A stretch of DNA of 64,000 nt from Hominisplanchenecus faecis. GTDB lineage: Bacteria > Bacillota > Clostridia > Lachnospirales > Lachnospiraceae. Below, piece by piece: positions 1 through 8,447 of this stretch. A program made the position numbers and the translations under genes. Positions within the stretch are counted from its first letter, which is position 1, and the number at the start of each line of letters is the position of its first letter. The stretch spans positions 1 through 64,000 of the forward strand of contig NZ_JAJEQE010000005.1 of the NCBI RefSeq assembly GCF_020687205.1, in the 5' to 3' direction. The notes beneath the pieces were generated by a model. It did not search any database. It saw only the letters and a program-made list of their open reading frames with translations, and was not told where the DNA came from.

Positions 1-140
1 GGCACAAAACCATTGTCCACTGGACAATGGTTTTGTGCCCTCGCGGAGCGTTTATCTCAGTAGGAGATTGTACTCCCACTGAGAAAGATTTGTTATTACT
101 CACCACTTGCAGAAGTGGGAGTCTTCTCGACTGAGATAAA
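1..140. repeat. Structured interspersed element, full copy 1
   Basis: Positions 1-39 form a perfect palindrome with 19-bp arms around one base. After an 11-bp spacer, a 90-bp unit at 51-140 has near-perfect 13-bp terminal inverted repeats (TTTATCTCAGTAG and CGACTGAGATAAA) and an internal inverted repeat built on GGGAGT/ACTCCC. The whole arrangement recurs in reverse orientation at 43628-43763, almost identical in sequence. There is no coding potential. It behaves like a MITE or REP-type element, and the family is not one I can name. The element may extend left of the window. Confidence 0.8.
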
Positions 141-151
141 AACATTTATAT

Positions 152-215
152 AACTATCACTTTTTTAAATGGCAAGGTTTTAAACGATTAAAAGTGATCG
201 TTGAAGGTGATAGTT
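152..215. other. Two mutually exclusive hairpins
   Basis: AACTATCAC at 152-160 can pair with GTGATAGTT at 207-215, while ATCACTTTT at 156-164 can pair with AAAAGTGAT at 190-198. The two helices share bases 156-160 and cannot coexist. The stretch lies downstream of tpiA, past its terminator, and holds no gene. It may be repeat debris or an RNA switch, and the sequence alone does not decide. Confidence 0.4.
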
Positions 216-224
216 GTAATATTA

Positions 225-291
225 AAAAACGCCCCCAAACACAATTCAATTAGTAATACTTACCAATTTTCCTTGCATTTGGGGGCGTTTT
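225..291 (-). terminator. Rho-independent terminator after tpiA
   Basis: A 14-bp stem (AAAACGCCCCCAAA at 226-239 pairing with TTTGGGGGCGTTTT at 278-291) encloses a 38-base loop and is followed by T-runs on both strands. It lies 40 bp past the tpiA stop codon. The long loop is unusual, but the GC core and U-tract are clear, and it could work in both directions. Confidence 0.75.
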
Positions 292-330
292 ATTCTTTCT
301 TGTTTGGACTATTTAGCCAAAAATGGCTGA

Positions 331-1080
331 TTATTTATAATTTACGATCTGACCGAACTCTTCTTTCAGAGATGCTCCTCCAACCAGTCCGCCATCGATG
401 TCTGCCTGAGCAAACAGATCTGCTGCTGTCTTGGAGTTTACAGATCCGCCGTACTGGATACGGATCTCTGCTGCTGTAGCGTCATCGTATACTTCAGCGA
501 TACACTCACGGATCTTGCTGCATACTTCCTGAGCCTGCTCTGTTGTAGCAGTCTTGCCGGTTCCGATAGCCCAGATCGGCTCGTAAGCGATAACGGCTGC
601 TTTTGCCTGATCTGCTGTCAGTCCCTGGAATCCGATCTTAACCTGCTGACGGATGAAGTCCATGGTCACGCCCTGCTCTCTCTGTTCCAGAGATTCGCCG
701 CAGCACATGATCGGTGTCAGGCCATGCTCAAATGCTTTGTGCATTTTTTTGTTGATATCTGCATCTGTTTCTCCGAAGTATCCTCTTCTCTCGGAATGTC
801 CCAGAACAACGTATTTAACGCCTGCATCTACCAGCATATTCGGGGAGATTTCACCTGTGTAGGCACCTTTCTCTTCGAAGTACATATTTTCAGCACCAAC
901 CTGGATGTTTGTTCCTTTTGCAGCTTCTACTACAGGAACGATGTCGATAGCCGGTACGCAGAATACTACATCAACTTCATCATTTTTTACCAGTGGTTTC
1001 AGAGTTTCAACTAATTTTACTGCCTCACTCGGAGTCATGTTCATTTTCCAGTTACCAGCAATAATTTTCTTTCTTGCCAT
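331..1080 (-). CDS. tpiA: Triose-phosphate isomerase
   Basis: This cytosolic glycolytic enzyme interconverts dihydroxyacetone phosphate and glyceraldehyde 3-phosphate. The 249-residue length is standard for a bacterial TIM. Visible catalytic residues are Lys12 (GNWKMN), His95 (VLGHSERR) and Glu167 ([13 protein letters not shown]), with the phosphate-gripping GTGKT loop just after. The ATG is preceded by AGAGG. It lies 179 bp downstream of pgk in the same direction, so with gap and pgk it completes the triose-phosphate part of glycolysis. No glycolytic repressor gene lies nearby. A terminator follows. Confidence 0.97.
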   Translation of the reverse strand: MARKKIIAGNWKMNMTPSEAVKLVETLKPLVKNDEVDVVFCVPAIDIVPVVEAAKGTNIQVGAENMYFEEKGAYTGEISPNMLVDAGVKYVVLGHSERRGYFGETDADINKKMHKAFEHGLTPIMCCGESLEQREQGVTMDFIRQQVKIGFQGLTADQAKAAVIAYEPIWAIGTGKTATTEQAQEVCSKIRECIAEVYDDATAAEIRIQYGGSVNSKTAADLFAQADIDGGLVGGASLKEEFGQIVNYK

Positions 1081-1112
1081 GATCTTATCCTCTTTTCACA
1101 TATTGTAAAACG

Positions 1113-1265
1113 TCGCCTTTGGCTCGTTTTCGTTAAGTACTGACGGGATGTTCGCCTGCCTCTAACCTCATGTTTCGCTTCGCTCCCATTCGCTAAGAGC
1201 GGCGAACTAAGTAAACACTAGAACTCAAACATCGCCTTTGGCTCGTTTTCGTTAAGTGTTTACTT
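1113..1265. repeat. Repeats in the pgk-tpiA gap
   Basis: A 26-bp sequence (TCGCCTTTGGCTCGTTTTCG plus TTAAGT) occurs exactly twice, at 1113-1138 and 1232-1257, 119 bp apart. An 11-bp inverted repeat (AAGTAAACACT at 1209-1219, AGTGTTTACTT at 1255-1265) reaches into the last codons of pgk, and GTTCGCC/GGCGAAC form another pair inside. The gap could fold into an mRNA processing or attenuation structure between the two cistrons, or be leftover repeat sequence. Confidence 0.6.
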
Positions 1266-2465
1266 ATCGTTAGCTGCTGCTACGCCCGGCAGTTCTTTTC
1301 CTTCCAGGAATTCCAGAGATGCTCCACCGCCTGTGGAGATGTGGCTCATCTTGTCACCAAATCCAAGCTGGTTTACTGCTGCTGCAGAATCGCCGCCGCC
1401 GATGATGGTTGTTGCATCGGTATCTGCCAGAGCTTTTGCTACTGCAATCGTACCTGCTGCCAGTGTCGGGTTTTCGAATACACCCATCGGTCCGTTCCAA
1501 ACAACTGTTTTTGCTGTTTTTACTGCATCTGCATACAGAGCTGCTGTTTCTTTTCCGATATCCATAGCTTCTTTGTCAACCGGGATATTATCTACAGATA
1601 CGTTCTCTACTTCGATCGGAGCATCGATCGGGTTCGGGAAATCTGCGGAAACAACTGCATCTACCGGAAGCAGAAGTTTTTTGCCAAGCTTCTCAGCTTT
1701 TGCCATCATCTCATTGCAGTAGTCGATCTTGCTGTCGTCTACCAGAGATTTACCAATCTCTTTGCCCTGAGCTTTCAGGAAAGTATAAGCCATACCGCCG
1801 CCGATGATCAGAGTATCGCATTTCTCAAGCAGGTTGGAGATAACGTTCAGTTTGTCTGCTACTTTTGCACCACCCAAGATTGCAACGAACGGGCGAACTG
1901 GATTTTCTACTGCATTGCCCAGGAAATCAATCTCTTTCTGCATCAGATATCCAACAACTGCGATATCTACATATTCGGTAACACCTACGTTAGAGCAGTG
2001 TGCTCTGTGAGCAGTACCAAATGCATCGTTTACGAACACATCACACAGAGATGCCAGATCTTTACTGAATGCTTCGCCATTTTTGGTTTCTTCAGCACGG
2101 TAACGAGTGTTTTCAAGCAGAACAACTTCACCGTCTTTCATAGCTTCTACAGCTGCTTTTGCGTTCGGTCCTACGACTTCCGGATCAGCTGCAAATTTTA
2201 CTTCCTGACCAAGCAGTTCAGAGAGACGTACTGCTACCGGTGCCAGAGAGAGTTCCGGTTTCGGTTCTCCCTTTGGTTTGCCCAGATGAGAGCAAAGGAT
2301 TACTTTTCCGCCGTCCGCGATCAGTTTTTTGATAGTTGGCAGAGCTGCTACGAGACGGTTTTCGTCTGTGATCTTGCCATCTTTCAGAGGTACGTTAAAG
2401 TCACAGCGAACCAGGACTCTTTTGCCTTTTACGTTGATATCATCAACCGACTTTTTATTAAGCAT
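1260..2465 (-). CDS. pgk: Phosphoglycerate kinase
   Basis: It transfers the acyl phosphate of 1,3-bisphosphoglycerate to ADP in glycolysis. The 401-residue length is normal. The N-terminus carries the family signature [11 protein letters not shown] with the substrate-binding region, and the C-terminal half has the nucleotide-binding WNGPMGVFE and GGGDSAAAV segments. AAGGAGG lies 9 bp before the ATG. It is preceded by the terminator of gap, so it probably uses its own promoter or read-through from gap. Confidence 0.97.
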   Translation of the reverse strand: MLNKKSVDDINVKGKRVLVRCDFNVPLKDGKITDENRLVAALPTIKKLIADGGKVILCSHLGKPKGEPKPELSLAPVAVRLSELLGQEVKFAADPEVVGPNAKAAVEAMKDGEVVLLENTRYRAEETKNGEAFSKDLASLCDVFVNDAFGTAHRAHCSNVGVTEYVDIAVVGYLMQKEIDFLGNAVENPVRPFVAILGGAKVADKLNVISNLLEKCDTLIIGGGMAYTFLKAQGKEIGKSLVDDSKIDYCNEMMAKAEKLGKKLLLPVDAVVSADFPNPIDAPIEVENVSVDNIPVDKEAMDIGKETAALYADAVKTAKTVVWNGPMGVFENPTLAAGTIAVAKALADTDATTIIGGGDSAAAVNQLGFGDKMSHISTGGGASLEFLEGKELPGVAAANDK

Positions 2466-2515
2466 TCTTATTTCCTCCTTGTATCATACATACGGATTTT
2501 CTAATGTGCATCCTT

Positions 2516-2561
2516 GCGGAGCCGCTTATTTAGCCGCAGAGTCTTCTCCGACTAAGATAAA
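2516..2561. repeat. Internally deleted copy of the 90-bp element
   Basis: The 46-bp stretch keeps both ends of the element found at 51-140 (the GCGGAG flank, TTATTTAGCCG, GAGTCTTCT and CGACTAAGATAAA) but has lost the middle. It sits between the pgk start and the gap terminator. The match is by eye and includes several substitutions. Confidence 0.5.
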
Positions 2562-2588
2562 AAGGGCCCGGTCCAAAAGACCGGACCC
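2560..2588 (-). terminator. Terminator of gap
   Basis: Read on the minus strand, a ten-base-pair stem with one mismatch (GGGTCCGGTC/GACCGGGCCC) and a TTTTG loop is followed by five T residues. It lies 30 bp after the gap stop codon and separates gap from pgk transcription. Confidence 0.85.
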
Positions 2589-2618
2589 AGATAGGTCTTC
2601 TTTGTCTGATTTAACAGA

Positions 2619-3632
2619 TTATGCTAATTCAGAGAAGTATTTGATTGTTCTTACCATCTGAGATGTGTAAGAGTTTTCGTTGTCATACCAAGAAACAACC
2701 TGTACTTCTGTTGTACCGTTGTCCAGAGGCAGAACCATTGTCTGAGTAGCATCAAACAGAGAACCATATCTCATACCAACGATATCGCTGGATACGATTT
2801 CGTCTTCGTTGTATCCGTAAGATTCTGTAGCAGATGCTTTCATCTTAGCGTTGATTTCGTCTACAGTTACTGTTCCTTCAACAACTGCTGTCAGGATTGT
2901 AGTAGAACCTGTAGGGGTCGGTACACGCTGTGCAGAACCGATCAGTTTGCCGTTCAGTTCCGGAATAACCAGACCGATAGCTTTTGCAGCACCTGTGCTG
3001 TTCGGAACGATGTTTACTGCTGCTGCACGGGATCTTCTCAGATCGCCTTTTCTCTGAGGTCCGTCCAGAGTCATCTGATCACCTGTGTAAGCATGGATTG
3101 TTACCATGATACCGGATTTGATCGGAGCCAGTTCGTTCAGAGCTTTAGCCATTGGTGCCAGACAGTTTGTTGTACAAGAAGCTGCAGAAATGATCTGATC
3201 CTCAGCTTTCAGTGTCTCATGGTTTACATTGTAAACGATAGTCGGAAGGTCATTGCCTGCTGGTGCAGAGATAACAACTTTACGAGCACCTGCATTGATA
3301 TGAGCCTGAGCCTTTTCTTTGGATGTGTAGAATCCAGAGCACTCCAGAACTACGTCAACACCCAGCTCGCCCCATGGGCAGTTGTTTGCATCCGGGAAAG
3401 CGTAGATCTTGATCTCTTTTCCGTCAACTGTGATGGAATCTTCACCTGCTGATACTGTATCTGCCAGTGCATATTTACCCTGTGATGAATCGTATTTTAA
3501 CAGGTGTGCCAGCATTTTTGGGGAAGTCAGATCGTTGATAGCTACTACTTCATATCCTTCTGCGCCAAACATCTGTCTGAATGCAAGACGTCCGATACGT
3601 CCAAAACCATTAATTGCTACTTTTACTGCCAT
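2619..3632 (-). CDS. gap: Glyceraldehyde-3-phosphate dehydrogenase, type I
   Basis: This enzyme oxidises glyceraldehyde 3-phosphate to 1,3-bisphosphoglycerate using NAD. The 337 residues include an N-terminal Rossmann motif (INGFGRIGR), Asp34, which favours NAD over NADP, catalytic Cys153 in SCTTNCLAP and His180 in TIHAYTGDQ. The start is fixed by AGGAGG 8 bp upstream. A recognisable promoter lies at 3706-3734 and a terminator directly follows, so the gene can be transcribed alone at a high level. Confidence 0.97.
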   Translation of the reverse strand: MAVKVAINGFGRIGRLAFRQMFGAEGYEVVAINDLTSPKMLAHLLKYDSSQGKYALADTVSAGEDSITVDGKEIKIYAFPDANNCPWGELGVDVVLECSGFYTSKEKAQAHINAGARKVVISAPAGNDLPTIVYNVNHETLKAEDQIISAASCTTNCLAPMAKALNELAPIKSGIMVTIHAYTGDQMTLDGPQRKGDLRRSRAAAVNIVPNSTGAAKAIGLVIPELNGKLIGSAQRVPTPTGSTTILTAVVEGTVTVDEINAKMKASATESYGYNEDEIVSSDIVGMRYGSLFDATQTMVLPLDNGTTEVQVVSWYDNENSYTSQMVRTIKYFSELA

Positions 3633-3705
3633 GATTAATTTCCTCCTATTATGTTAAATAGTATGATTGCGGTCTTTATTGTTAAAGATTCCACAACTTT
3701 CTTCT

Positions 3706-3734
3706 ATTCTACCTAATTTCTGTAAAAAGTTCAA
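3706..3734 (-). promoter_or_regulatory. Sigma-A-type promoter of gap
   Basis: On the minus strand, TTGAAC (3729-3734) and TAGAAT (3706-3711) are separated by exactly 17 bp, about 75 bp upstream of the gap start codon. The direction and distance fit a housekeeping promoter. Confidence 0.6.
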
Positions 3735-3853
3735 GTATAATTTCAACGAATTTCTCTGGACATTTGTGTTTTATTCTCATAAACTTGTAACAGAGAGAAA
3801 AATCAGGTGTTTTTTCCTGAATTTTGTCGTATTTTGAAAGGAGTTTTTATTTT

Positions 3854-4657
3854 ATGAGATCCGATTTTCATCTTCATTCCTCTTTTTCCGCCGATTCCGA
3901 CGCCCCGATGCGGGATATGGTCGAAAAGGGTATCTCTCTTGGACTGTCTGCCATGTGTTTCACAGAGCACATGGACTATGACTATATTGACGAAGGGATG
4001 GTCTTCGAAGCTGATATTCCTTCTTATTGCAAGACGCTTACCTCCCTCAAAGAAGAGTATGAGCACAAGATTGAATTATTATTCGGCCTCGAACTCGGTC
4101 TGCAGCCTTATCTGAAGGAGCGCTGCGAATCTCTTGTAAAGAATTGGGATTTTGATTTTGTGATTGGATCATCCCATGTGGTAAACGGACAGGATCCCTA
4201 CTATCCTGCTTTTTTTGAGGGACGCACCGAAAAAGAGTCTTATATTTCTTATTTTGAATCGATCATTGAGAATCTGCATACCATGTCCTGCTTTGATGTC
4301 TACGGCCATATTGATTATGTCGTCCGCTACGGTCCAAACAAAAATCAGTTCTATTCTTATAAAGAATACAGTGACTGGCTGGATGAGATCATCCGCCTTC
4401 TGATCGATAAAGGACTTGGCATGGAGATCAATACCGGAGGCTATGCAGCCGGACTTGGACACCCGAACCCGCACGAAGATATCCTGAAACGTTACCGCGA
4501 ACTTGGCGGCGAGATCGTCACCATCGGATCAGATGCACATGCCCCAGAACGTATTGCGGCTGATTTTGACCGTGCCTGTTCGATATTAAAAAAATGCGGC
4601 TTCCGTTATCATGCGATATTCCGCAAACGAAAGCCGACTTTTGAACTGCTGTGCTGA
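3854..4657 (+). CDS. PHP-family phosphoesterase, HisJ-type histidinol phosphatase
   Basis: This 267-residue protein belongs to the PHP metallo-phosphoesterases. The metal-binding start DFHLHSSFSADSD (His6, His8), the FTEHMD segment, VIGSSHVV, GHIDYV and the C-terminal GSDAHAPERI are all present. Length and motifs match HisJ-type histidinol-phosphate phosphatases, but close relatives act on other phosphate esters and no his gene is nearby. The ATG at 3854 is chosen because AGGAG lies just upstream and the PHP motif starts three residues later. It is convergent with mnmA. Confidence 0.85.
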   Translation: MRSDFHLHSSFSADSDAPMRDMVEKGISLGLSAMCFTEHMDYDYIDEGMVFEADIPSYCKTLTSLKEEYEHKIELLFGLELGLQPYLKERCESLVKNWDFDFVIGSSHVVNGQDPYYPAFFEGRTEKESYISYFESIIENLHTMSCFDVYGHIDYVVRYGPNKNQFYSYKEYSDWLDEIIRLLIDKGLGMEINTGGYAAGLGHPNPHEDILKRYRELGGEIVTIGSDAHAPERIAADFDRACSILKKCGFRYHAIFRKRKPTFELLC

Positions 4658-4688
4658 CAATTTGTATGGCATATTTTATGATGCCAGG

Positions 4689-4864
4689 GTCAAAAGGTCT
4701 AAATCCACATGAGCTTGCTCATAGGTGGATGAAAGACCTTGGGACCCGCCCCGATATGAGCATAAAAGTGGGATGATAATCCCACGATATGCGAATACTG
4801 GGGAGGATTGTGGGAGTGCAACGCACGGAACAATCCGTAGGCATCATAGTTGGGGACTTTTGAC
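4689..4864. mobile_element. Structured non-coding element, possibly IS200/IS605-derived
   Basis: The 176-bp stretch starts with GTCAAAAG and ends with its complement CTTTTGAC. Inside are three good hairpins: 4695-4740 (AAGGTCT/AGACCTT around TCCACATGAGC), 4768-4785 (GTGGGAT/ATCCCAC) and 4805-4836 (GGATTGT/ACAATCC around GTGC/GCAC). No open reading frame is credible. Subterminal hairpins and a structured right end are typical of IS200/IS605 elements and their guide RNAs, so a transposase-less derivative is my first guess. A free-standing structured RNA is the alternative. It fills the gap between two converging genes. Confidence 0.45.
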
Positions 4865-4882
4865 ACCCACATCATTTTATAC

Positions 4883-5956
4883 TTAGATAATCGTACCGCC
4901 GCCCAGCACGTATCCGTCTTCATAGAGCACCACTGCCTGTCCCGGCGTGATCGCGTGCTGTGGCTCTTCAAAGGTGCAGGTAATCTCATCTTCTCCGGTC
5001 CGCTTTACATGGCAGTATGCCCCTTTGTGATTGTAGCGGATCTTTGCAAATACATGATCTTCTTCCTGAATATCTTCCCTTGCCATGAAATTTAAATGGT
5101 TGGCACGAAGAACCGTCTGACAGGCCTGGGCACGGTTTCCGATCACCACTTCGTTTGTCTGTGGTCGGATCTCTGTGACAAAAGCCCTCTCTCCAAGTGA
5201 AATTCCCAGACCTTTTCGCTGTCCGACCGTATAATGGATGATCCCTTTGTGTCTTCCGAGGATTTTCCCGTCCGGTGTCACAAAATTGCCTTCCGGAACG
5301 ATCTTTCCGGTATATTCTTCGATAAAGGAAGCGTAATCGCCATTCGGTACGAAACAGATATCCTGGCTGTCCGCCTTGTGTGCCACCGGCAGATAAGCTT
5401 CTTCTGCCAGTTTGCGGATCTGTGGTTTCTCATAATCACCAACCGGCATGAGTGTGTGGGCAAGCTGTCTCTGTGTCAGGTTATAAAGAGCATAGGTCTG
5501 GTCTTTTGCCGCTGTCACAGAATTGCGGATCGCATAACGCCCATTTGGCAGCTTTTCGATCCTTGCATAATGACCGGTTGCAATATAATCCGCCCCAATC
5601 TGAAGGCTCCGCTCCAGAAGTGCTTCCCACTTGACATAGCGGTTGCAGGCGATACATGGATTCGGCGTCTGTCCATTCAGATAAGAATCCGCAAAATAAT
5701 CCATGACATTTTTCCGAAAATCGTCTTTAAAATTCATCACATAATATGGTATACCGATCGTCTCTGCCACTCTTCTTGCATCATCCACCGCACTCAACCC
5801 GCAGCATCCACCGTTTTCCTGCTGGACTTCCTCGGCTTCATCCTGCCAGATCTGCATCGTCACACCGACTACATCATAGCCCTGCTGTTTCAGCAGCATC
5901 GCTGCCACAGATGAATCGACTCCGCCCGACATTCCAACCACTACTTTTTTACTCAT
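4883..5956 (-). CDS. mnmA: tRNA-specific 2-thiouridylase MnmA
   Basis: MnmA adds sulfur to U34 of tRNAs for Lys, Glu and Gln, using ATP and a persulfide. Visible are the PP-loop GMSGGVDSSV (residues 8-17), the nucleophile region TPNPCIACNRYVK (Cys101) and the second catalytic cysteine in SQDICFVP (Cys201). The length of 357 residues is standard. It is the last gene of the iscR-iscS-iscU-mnmA operon, which places the cysteine desulfurase next to its sulfur-using partner. GGCGG precedes the ATG. Confidence 0.96.
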   Translation of the reverse strand: MSKKVVVGMSGGVDSSVAAMLLKQQGYDVVGVTMQIWQDEAEEVQQENGGCCGLSAVDDARRVAETIGIPYYVMNFKDDFRKNVMDYFADSYLNGQTPNPCIACNRYVKWEALLERSLQIGADYIATGHYARIEKLPNGRYAIRNSVTAAKDQTYALYNLTQRQLAHTLMPVGDYEKPQIRKLAEEAYLPVAHKADSQDICFVPNGDYASFIEEYTGKIVPEGNFVTPDGKILGRHKGIIHYTVGQRKGLGISLGERAFVTEIRPQTNEVVIGNRAQACQTVLRANHLNFMAREDIQEEDHVFAKIRYNHKGAYCHVKRTGEDEITCTFEEPQHAITPGQAVVLYEDGYVLGGGTII

Positions 5957-6010
5957 AATCTTTTCCGCCTTACTCCTTTGATCATAAAATCTGCACGTTG
6001 TATGCTGATC

Positions 6011-6454
6011 TTAGTACTCCTCTTCCTCTTCTTCTTCGCCTTCATGGATATCAGACTTCGGCTTTTGCAGTCCTTCGATCTTGATGTGGTGTTTCTCTGC
6101 GTAATCCCACAGTGCTGCATGGATGGCTTCTTCTGCAAGCAGAGAACAGTGTACTTTTACAGGAGGCAGTCCGTCCAGAGCTTCCATAACGGCTTTGTTG
6201 GTAACCTGCATTGCTTCCTGGATATTTTTGCCTTTTACCAGTTCGGTTGCCATGCTGCTGGTTGCAACGGCTGCTCCGCATCCAAAGGTTTTAAATTTTA
6301 CATCGCGGATGATCCCGTCATCGTCAATGTCCAGATAAATACGCATGATATCGCCGCATTTTGCATTGCCGACGGTTCCGACACCACTTGCATTTTCGAT
6401 TTCGCCTACATTACGCGGATGATTAAAATGATCCATAACTTTTTCGCTGTACAT
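6011..6454 (-). CDS. iscU: Fe-S cluster assembly scaffold, IscU/NifU-like
   Basis: The 147-residue scaffold assembles Fe-S clusters from sulfur supplied by the adjacent desulfurase. The three cluster ligands Cys33, Cys59 and Cys103 and the conserved Asp35 (AKCGD) are present. The C-terminus adds a run of acidic residues (GEEEEEEEY), which is uncommon. The ATG at 6454 is preferred over an upstream in-frame TTG because GGAGG sits between them at proper spacing. It lacks the NFU domain of long NifU proteins. Confidence 0.93.
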   Translation of the reverse strand: MYSEKVMDHFNHPRNVGEIENASGVGTVGNAKCGDIMRIYLDIDDDGIIRDVKFKTFGCGAAVATSSMATELVKGKNIQEAMQVTNKAVMEALDGLPPVKVHCSLLAEEAIHAALWDYAEKHHIKIEGLQKPKSDIHEGEEEEEEEY

Positions 6455-6559
6455 AAAAATTTCCTCCAATTTTCTGTTTTGTTTTTCTATCTTTATTCTG
6501 GCTTATTTTCTGACTATTTCTGTGCTCTGTACAATCTGATCCTGTCTTTTACTGCCGGA

Positions 6560-7744
6560 TTATTTCTGATTCTTTTTCACGAAATCTTCGTAGAGTGGAG
6601 ACATGCTTCGCAGTCTTTCGATAATCTGTTTGATACAGTCTACAACGAAATCAATGTCCTCCATGGTAGTCTCTGCGGACAGTGTCAGACGCAGGGAACC
6701 GTGTGCGATCTCGTGTGGCAGGCCGATCGCCAGCAGTACATGGGACGGATCCAGAGAACCGGATGTACAGGCAGATCCGCTGGAAGCACAGATACCGTTG
6801 TTGTCCAGCAGGATCAGAAGGGACTCACCTTCTACAAACTGAAAACTGAAGTTTGCATTGTTCGGCAGACGGTTGGTTCTGTGTCCGTTCAATCTGGTAT
6901 AAGGAACTTCCGCCAAAACACGGTCGATCAGATGATCTCTCAGTTCGATCTCTTTTGCGGTACGCTCTTTCATGGTCTTTGCTGCGATTTCTGCTGCCTT
7001 GCCGTACCCCACAATACCCGGAACATTTTCGGTACCGGCACGACGTTTACGCTCCTGTGCTCCGCCGTGTACGAAAGAACGGATCTTAACGCCTTTGCGG
7101 ATGTAAAGGAAACCGATTCCCTTCGGACCGTTCAGTTTGTGTCCGCTGGAACTTAACATATCGATGTGAAGCTCGTCAACATTGATCGGCAGCTGACCGT
7201 ATGCCTGAACCGCATCGGTATGGAACAGAACGCCGTGTTTCTTTGCGATCTCACCGATCTCTTTGATCGGCTGAATGGTTCCGATCTCATTGTTTGCAAA
7301 CATAACGGAGATCAGGATCGTATCCGGACGAATTGCTTTTTCCAGTTCATCCACTTTTACGACACCGTTTTCATCCACACCGATGTAAGTGATCTCAAAA
7401 CCACGTTTTTCCAGATATTCTGCGGTATGCAGGATCGCATGATGCTCGATCTTGGTCGTGATGATGTGTTTTCCTTTGCTCTGATAAGCTTCTGCCGTTG
7501 CTTTCAGTGCCCAGTTATCTGCCTCGGAACCACCGGCTGTGAAATAAATCTCATTTTCCTGTGCTCCCAGAGTCTCTGCGATCGTTCTTCTTGCATTTGA
7601 AACTGCTTTTTTGCTCTCGCTTGCAAACTCGTAAACACTGGACGGGTTTCCGTAGTATTCTGTAAAGTACGGCAGCATAGCTGCTACTACCTCTTCTGAA
7701 GTCTTTGTTGTTGCTGCATTGTCCAAATAGATCAATTTCTTCAT
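6560..7744 (-). CDS. iscS: Cysteine desulfurase, IscS/NifS-type
   Basis: This PLP enzyme removes sulfur from cysteine for Fe-S and thio-tRNA synthesis. The start MKKLIYLDNAATT is typical and AGGAGG precedes it. The PLP lysine is Lys203 in SSGHKLNGPKG, and the persulfide-carrying Cys326 lies in the SGSACTSG loop. The 394-residue length is normal. It lies 32 bp downstream of the Rrf2 regulator and upstream of iscU and mnmA, so it probably feeds both pathways. Confidence 0.96.
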   Translation of the reverse strand: MKKLIYLDNAATTKTSEEVVAAMLPYFTEYYGNPSSVYEFASESKKAVSNARRTIAETLGAQENEIYFTAGGSEADNWALKATAEAYQSKGKHIITTKIEHHAILHTAEYLEKRGFEITYIGVDENGVVKVDELEKAIRPDTILISVMFANNEIGTIQPIKEIGEIAKKHGVLFHTDAVQAYGQLPINVDELHIDMLSSSGHKLNGPKGIGFLYIRKGVKIRSFVHGGAQERKRRAGTENVPGIVGYGKAAEIAAKTMKERTAKEIELRDHLIDRVLAEVPYTRLNGHRTNRLPNNANFSFQFVEGESLLILLDNNGICASSGSACTSGSLDPSHVLLAIGLPHEIAHGSLRLTLSAETTMEDIDFVVDCIKQIIERLRSMSPLYEDFVKKNQK

Positions 7745-7776
7745 ATTTACCTCCTGATGCCGCTTGCGGCACAATC

Positions 7777-8274
7777 TCAACACTTTCTCTTTGTGTCTGC
7801 TTTATCCTGCGAATTTATATACTGACCGGACTGCTCCATCTCTCGTTTCCGCTCCTGGCTTTTTTTTGCTTCTGCCATCAGCTCCTCAAGCGTAATCTCA
7901 TCTACTGCTTTCGCAATGCTGTCGTTGATCCTCTGCCAGACCAGTTTCGTCACGCAGAAATCAGAACTTTCACATCCGCCCTCAGGCTTCAGTCCCTGAC
8001 AGTCCACCGCTCCAAGCTCTCCTTCCAGAGCCCGCAGTATATCTCCGACTGAAATCTCGGCCGCAGGTTTCGCCAGACGGTAACCGCCCTGGGCACCTCT
8101 CGTGCTCTTGATCAACCCTGCTTTTTTTAATTTTCCCGCAAGCTGTTCCAGATAGCTCTCAGATATGTTCTCACGTTGTGCAATGCAGCTGATGGATACG
8201 GATTCTTTCTCACTGTATACCGCCAGGTCAACCATCGCCCGCAGTCCATATCTTCCTTTTGTAGATAATTTCAT
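7777..8274 (-). CDS. iscR: Rrf2-family regulator, IscR-like
   Basis: The 165-residue winged-helix repressor starts MKLSTKGRYGLRAM as Rrf2 proteins do. Three cysteines (Cys92, Cys101, Cys107) occupy the cluster-binding loop used by IscR, so it can probably sense Fe-S status. The last 35 residues are charged and unconserved-looking. It heads the operon with iscS, iscU and mnmA, a setting that supports autoregulation. Its promoter is visible at 8374-8402. A CymR-like role in cysteine metabolism is less likely given the cysteines. Confidence 0.9.
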   Translation of the reverse strand: MKLSTKGRYGLRAMVDLAVYSEKESVSISCIAQRENISESYLEQLAGKLKKAGLIKSTRGAQGGYRLAKPAAEISVGDILRALEGELGAVDCQGLKPEGGCESSDFCVTKLVWQRINDSIAKAVDEITLEELMAEAKKSQERKREMEQSGQYINSQDKADTKRKC

Positions 8275-8373
8275 GCTGCCCTCCCATATTGTTTCATGCC
8301 GGAATCCGAAATTCTTCTGATCGCGGCACCATTTTCTGGATTAATTCCGAGTGTTTCGCTGGGATTTGTTTCG

Positions 8374-8402
8374 AATATAGCACCGCATTTCCGTTCTGTC
8401 AA
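8374..8402 (-). promoter_or_regulatory. Promoter of the isc operon
   Basis: On the minus strand, consensus TTGACA (8397-8402) is separated by 17 bp from TATATT (8374-8379). The implied 5' UTR of about 90 bases before iscR is long enough to hold an operator. I could not single out an IscR box. Confidence 0.75.
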
Positions 8403-8447
8403 GTACTTCCTCCGAATATATATAAGAAAAAATGGAATTTTGTGCTT

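Noticed and set aside
1341-2504. 387-codon plus-strand open frame over pgk
   Set aside because: The composition is Cys-rich and domain-free, and the frame mirrors pgk.
5978-7156. 392-codon plus-strand open frame over iscU and iscS
   Set aside because: It is antisense to two clear genes and has no initiation signal or recognisable motif.
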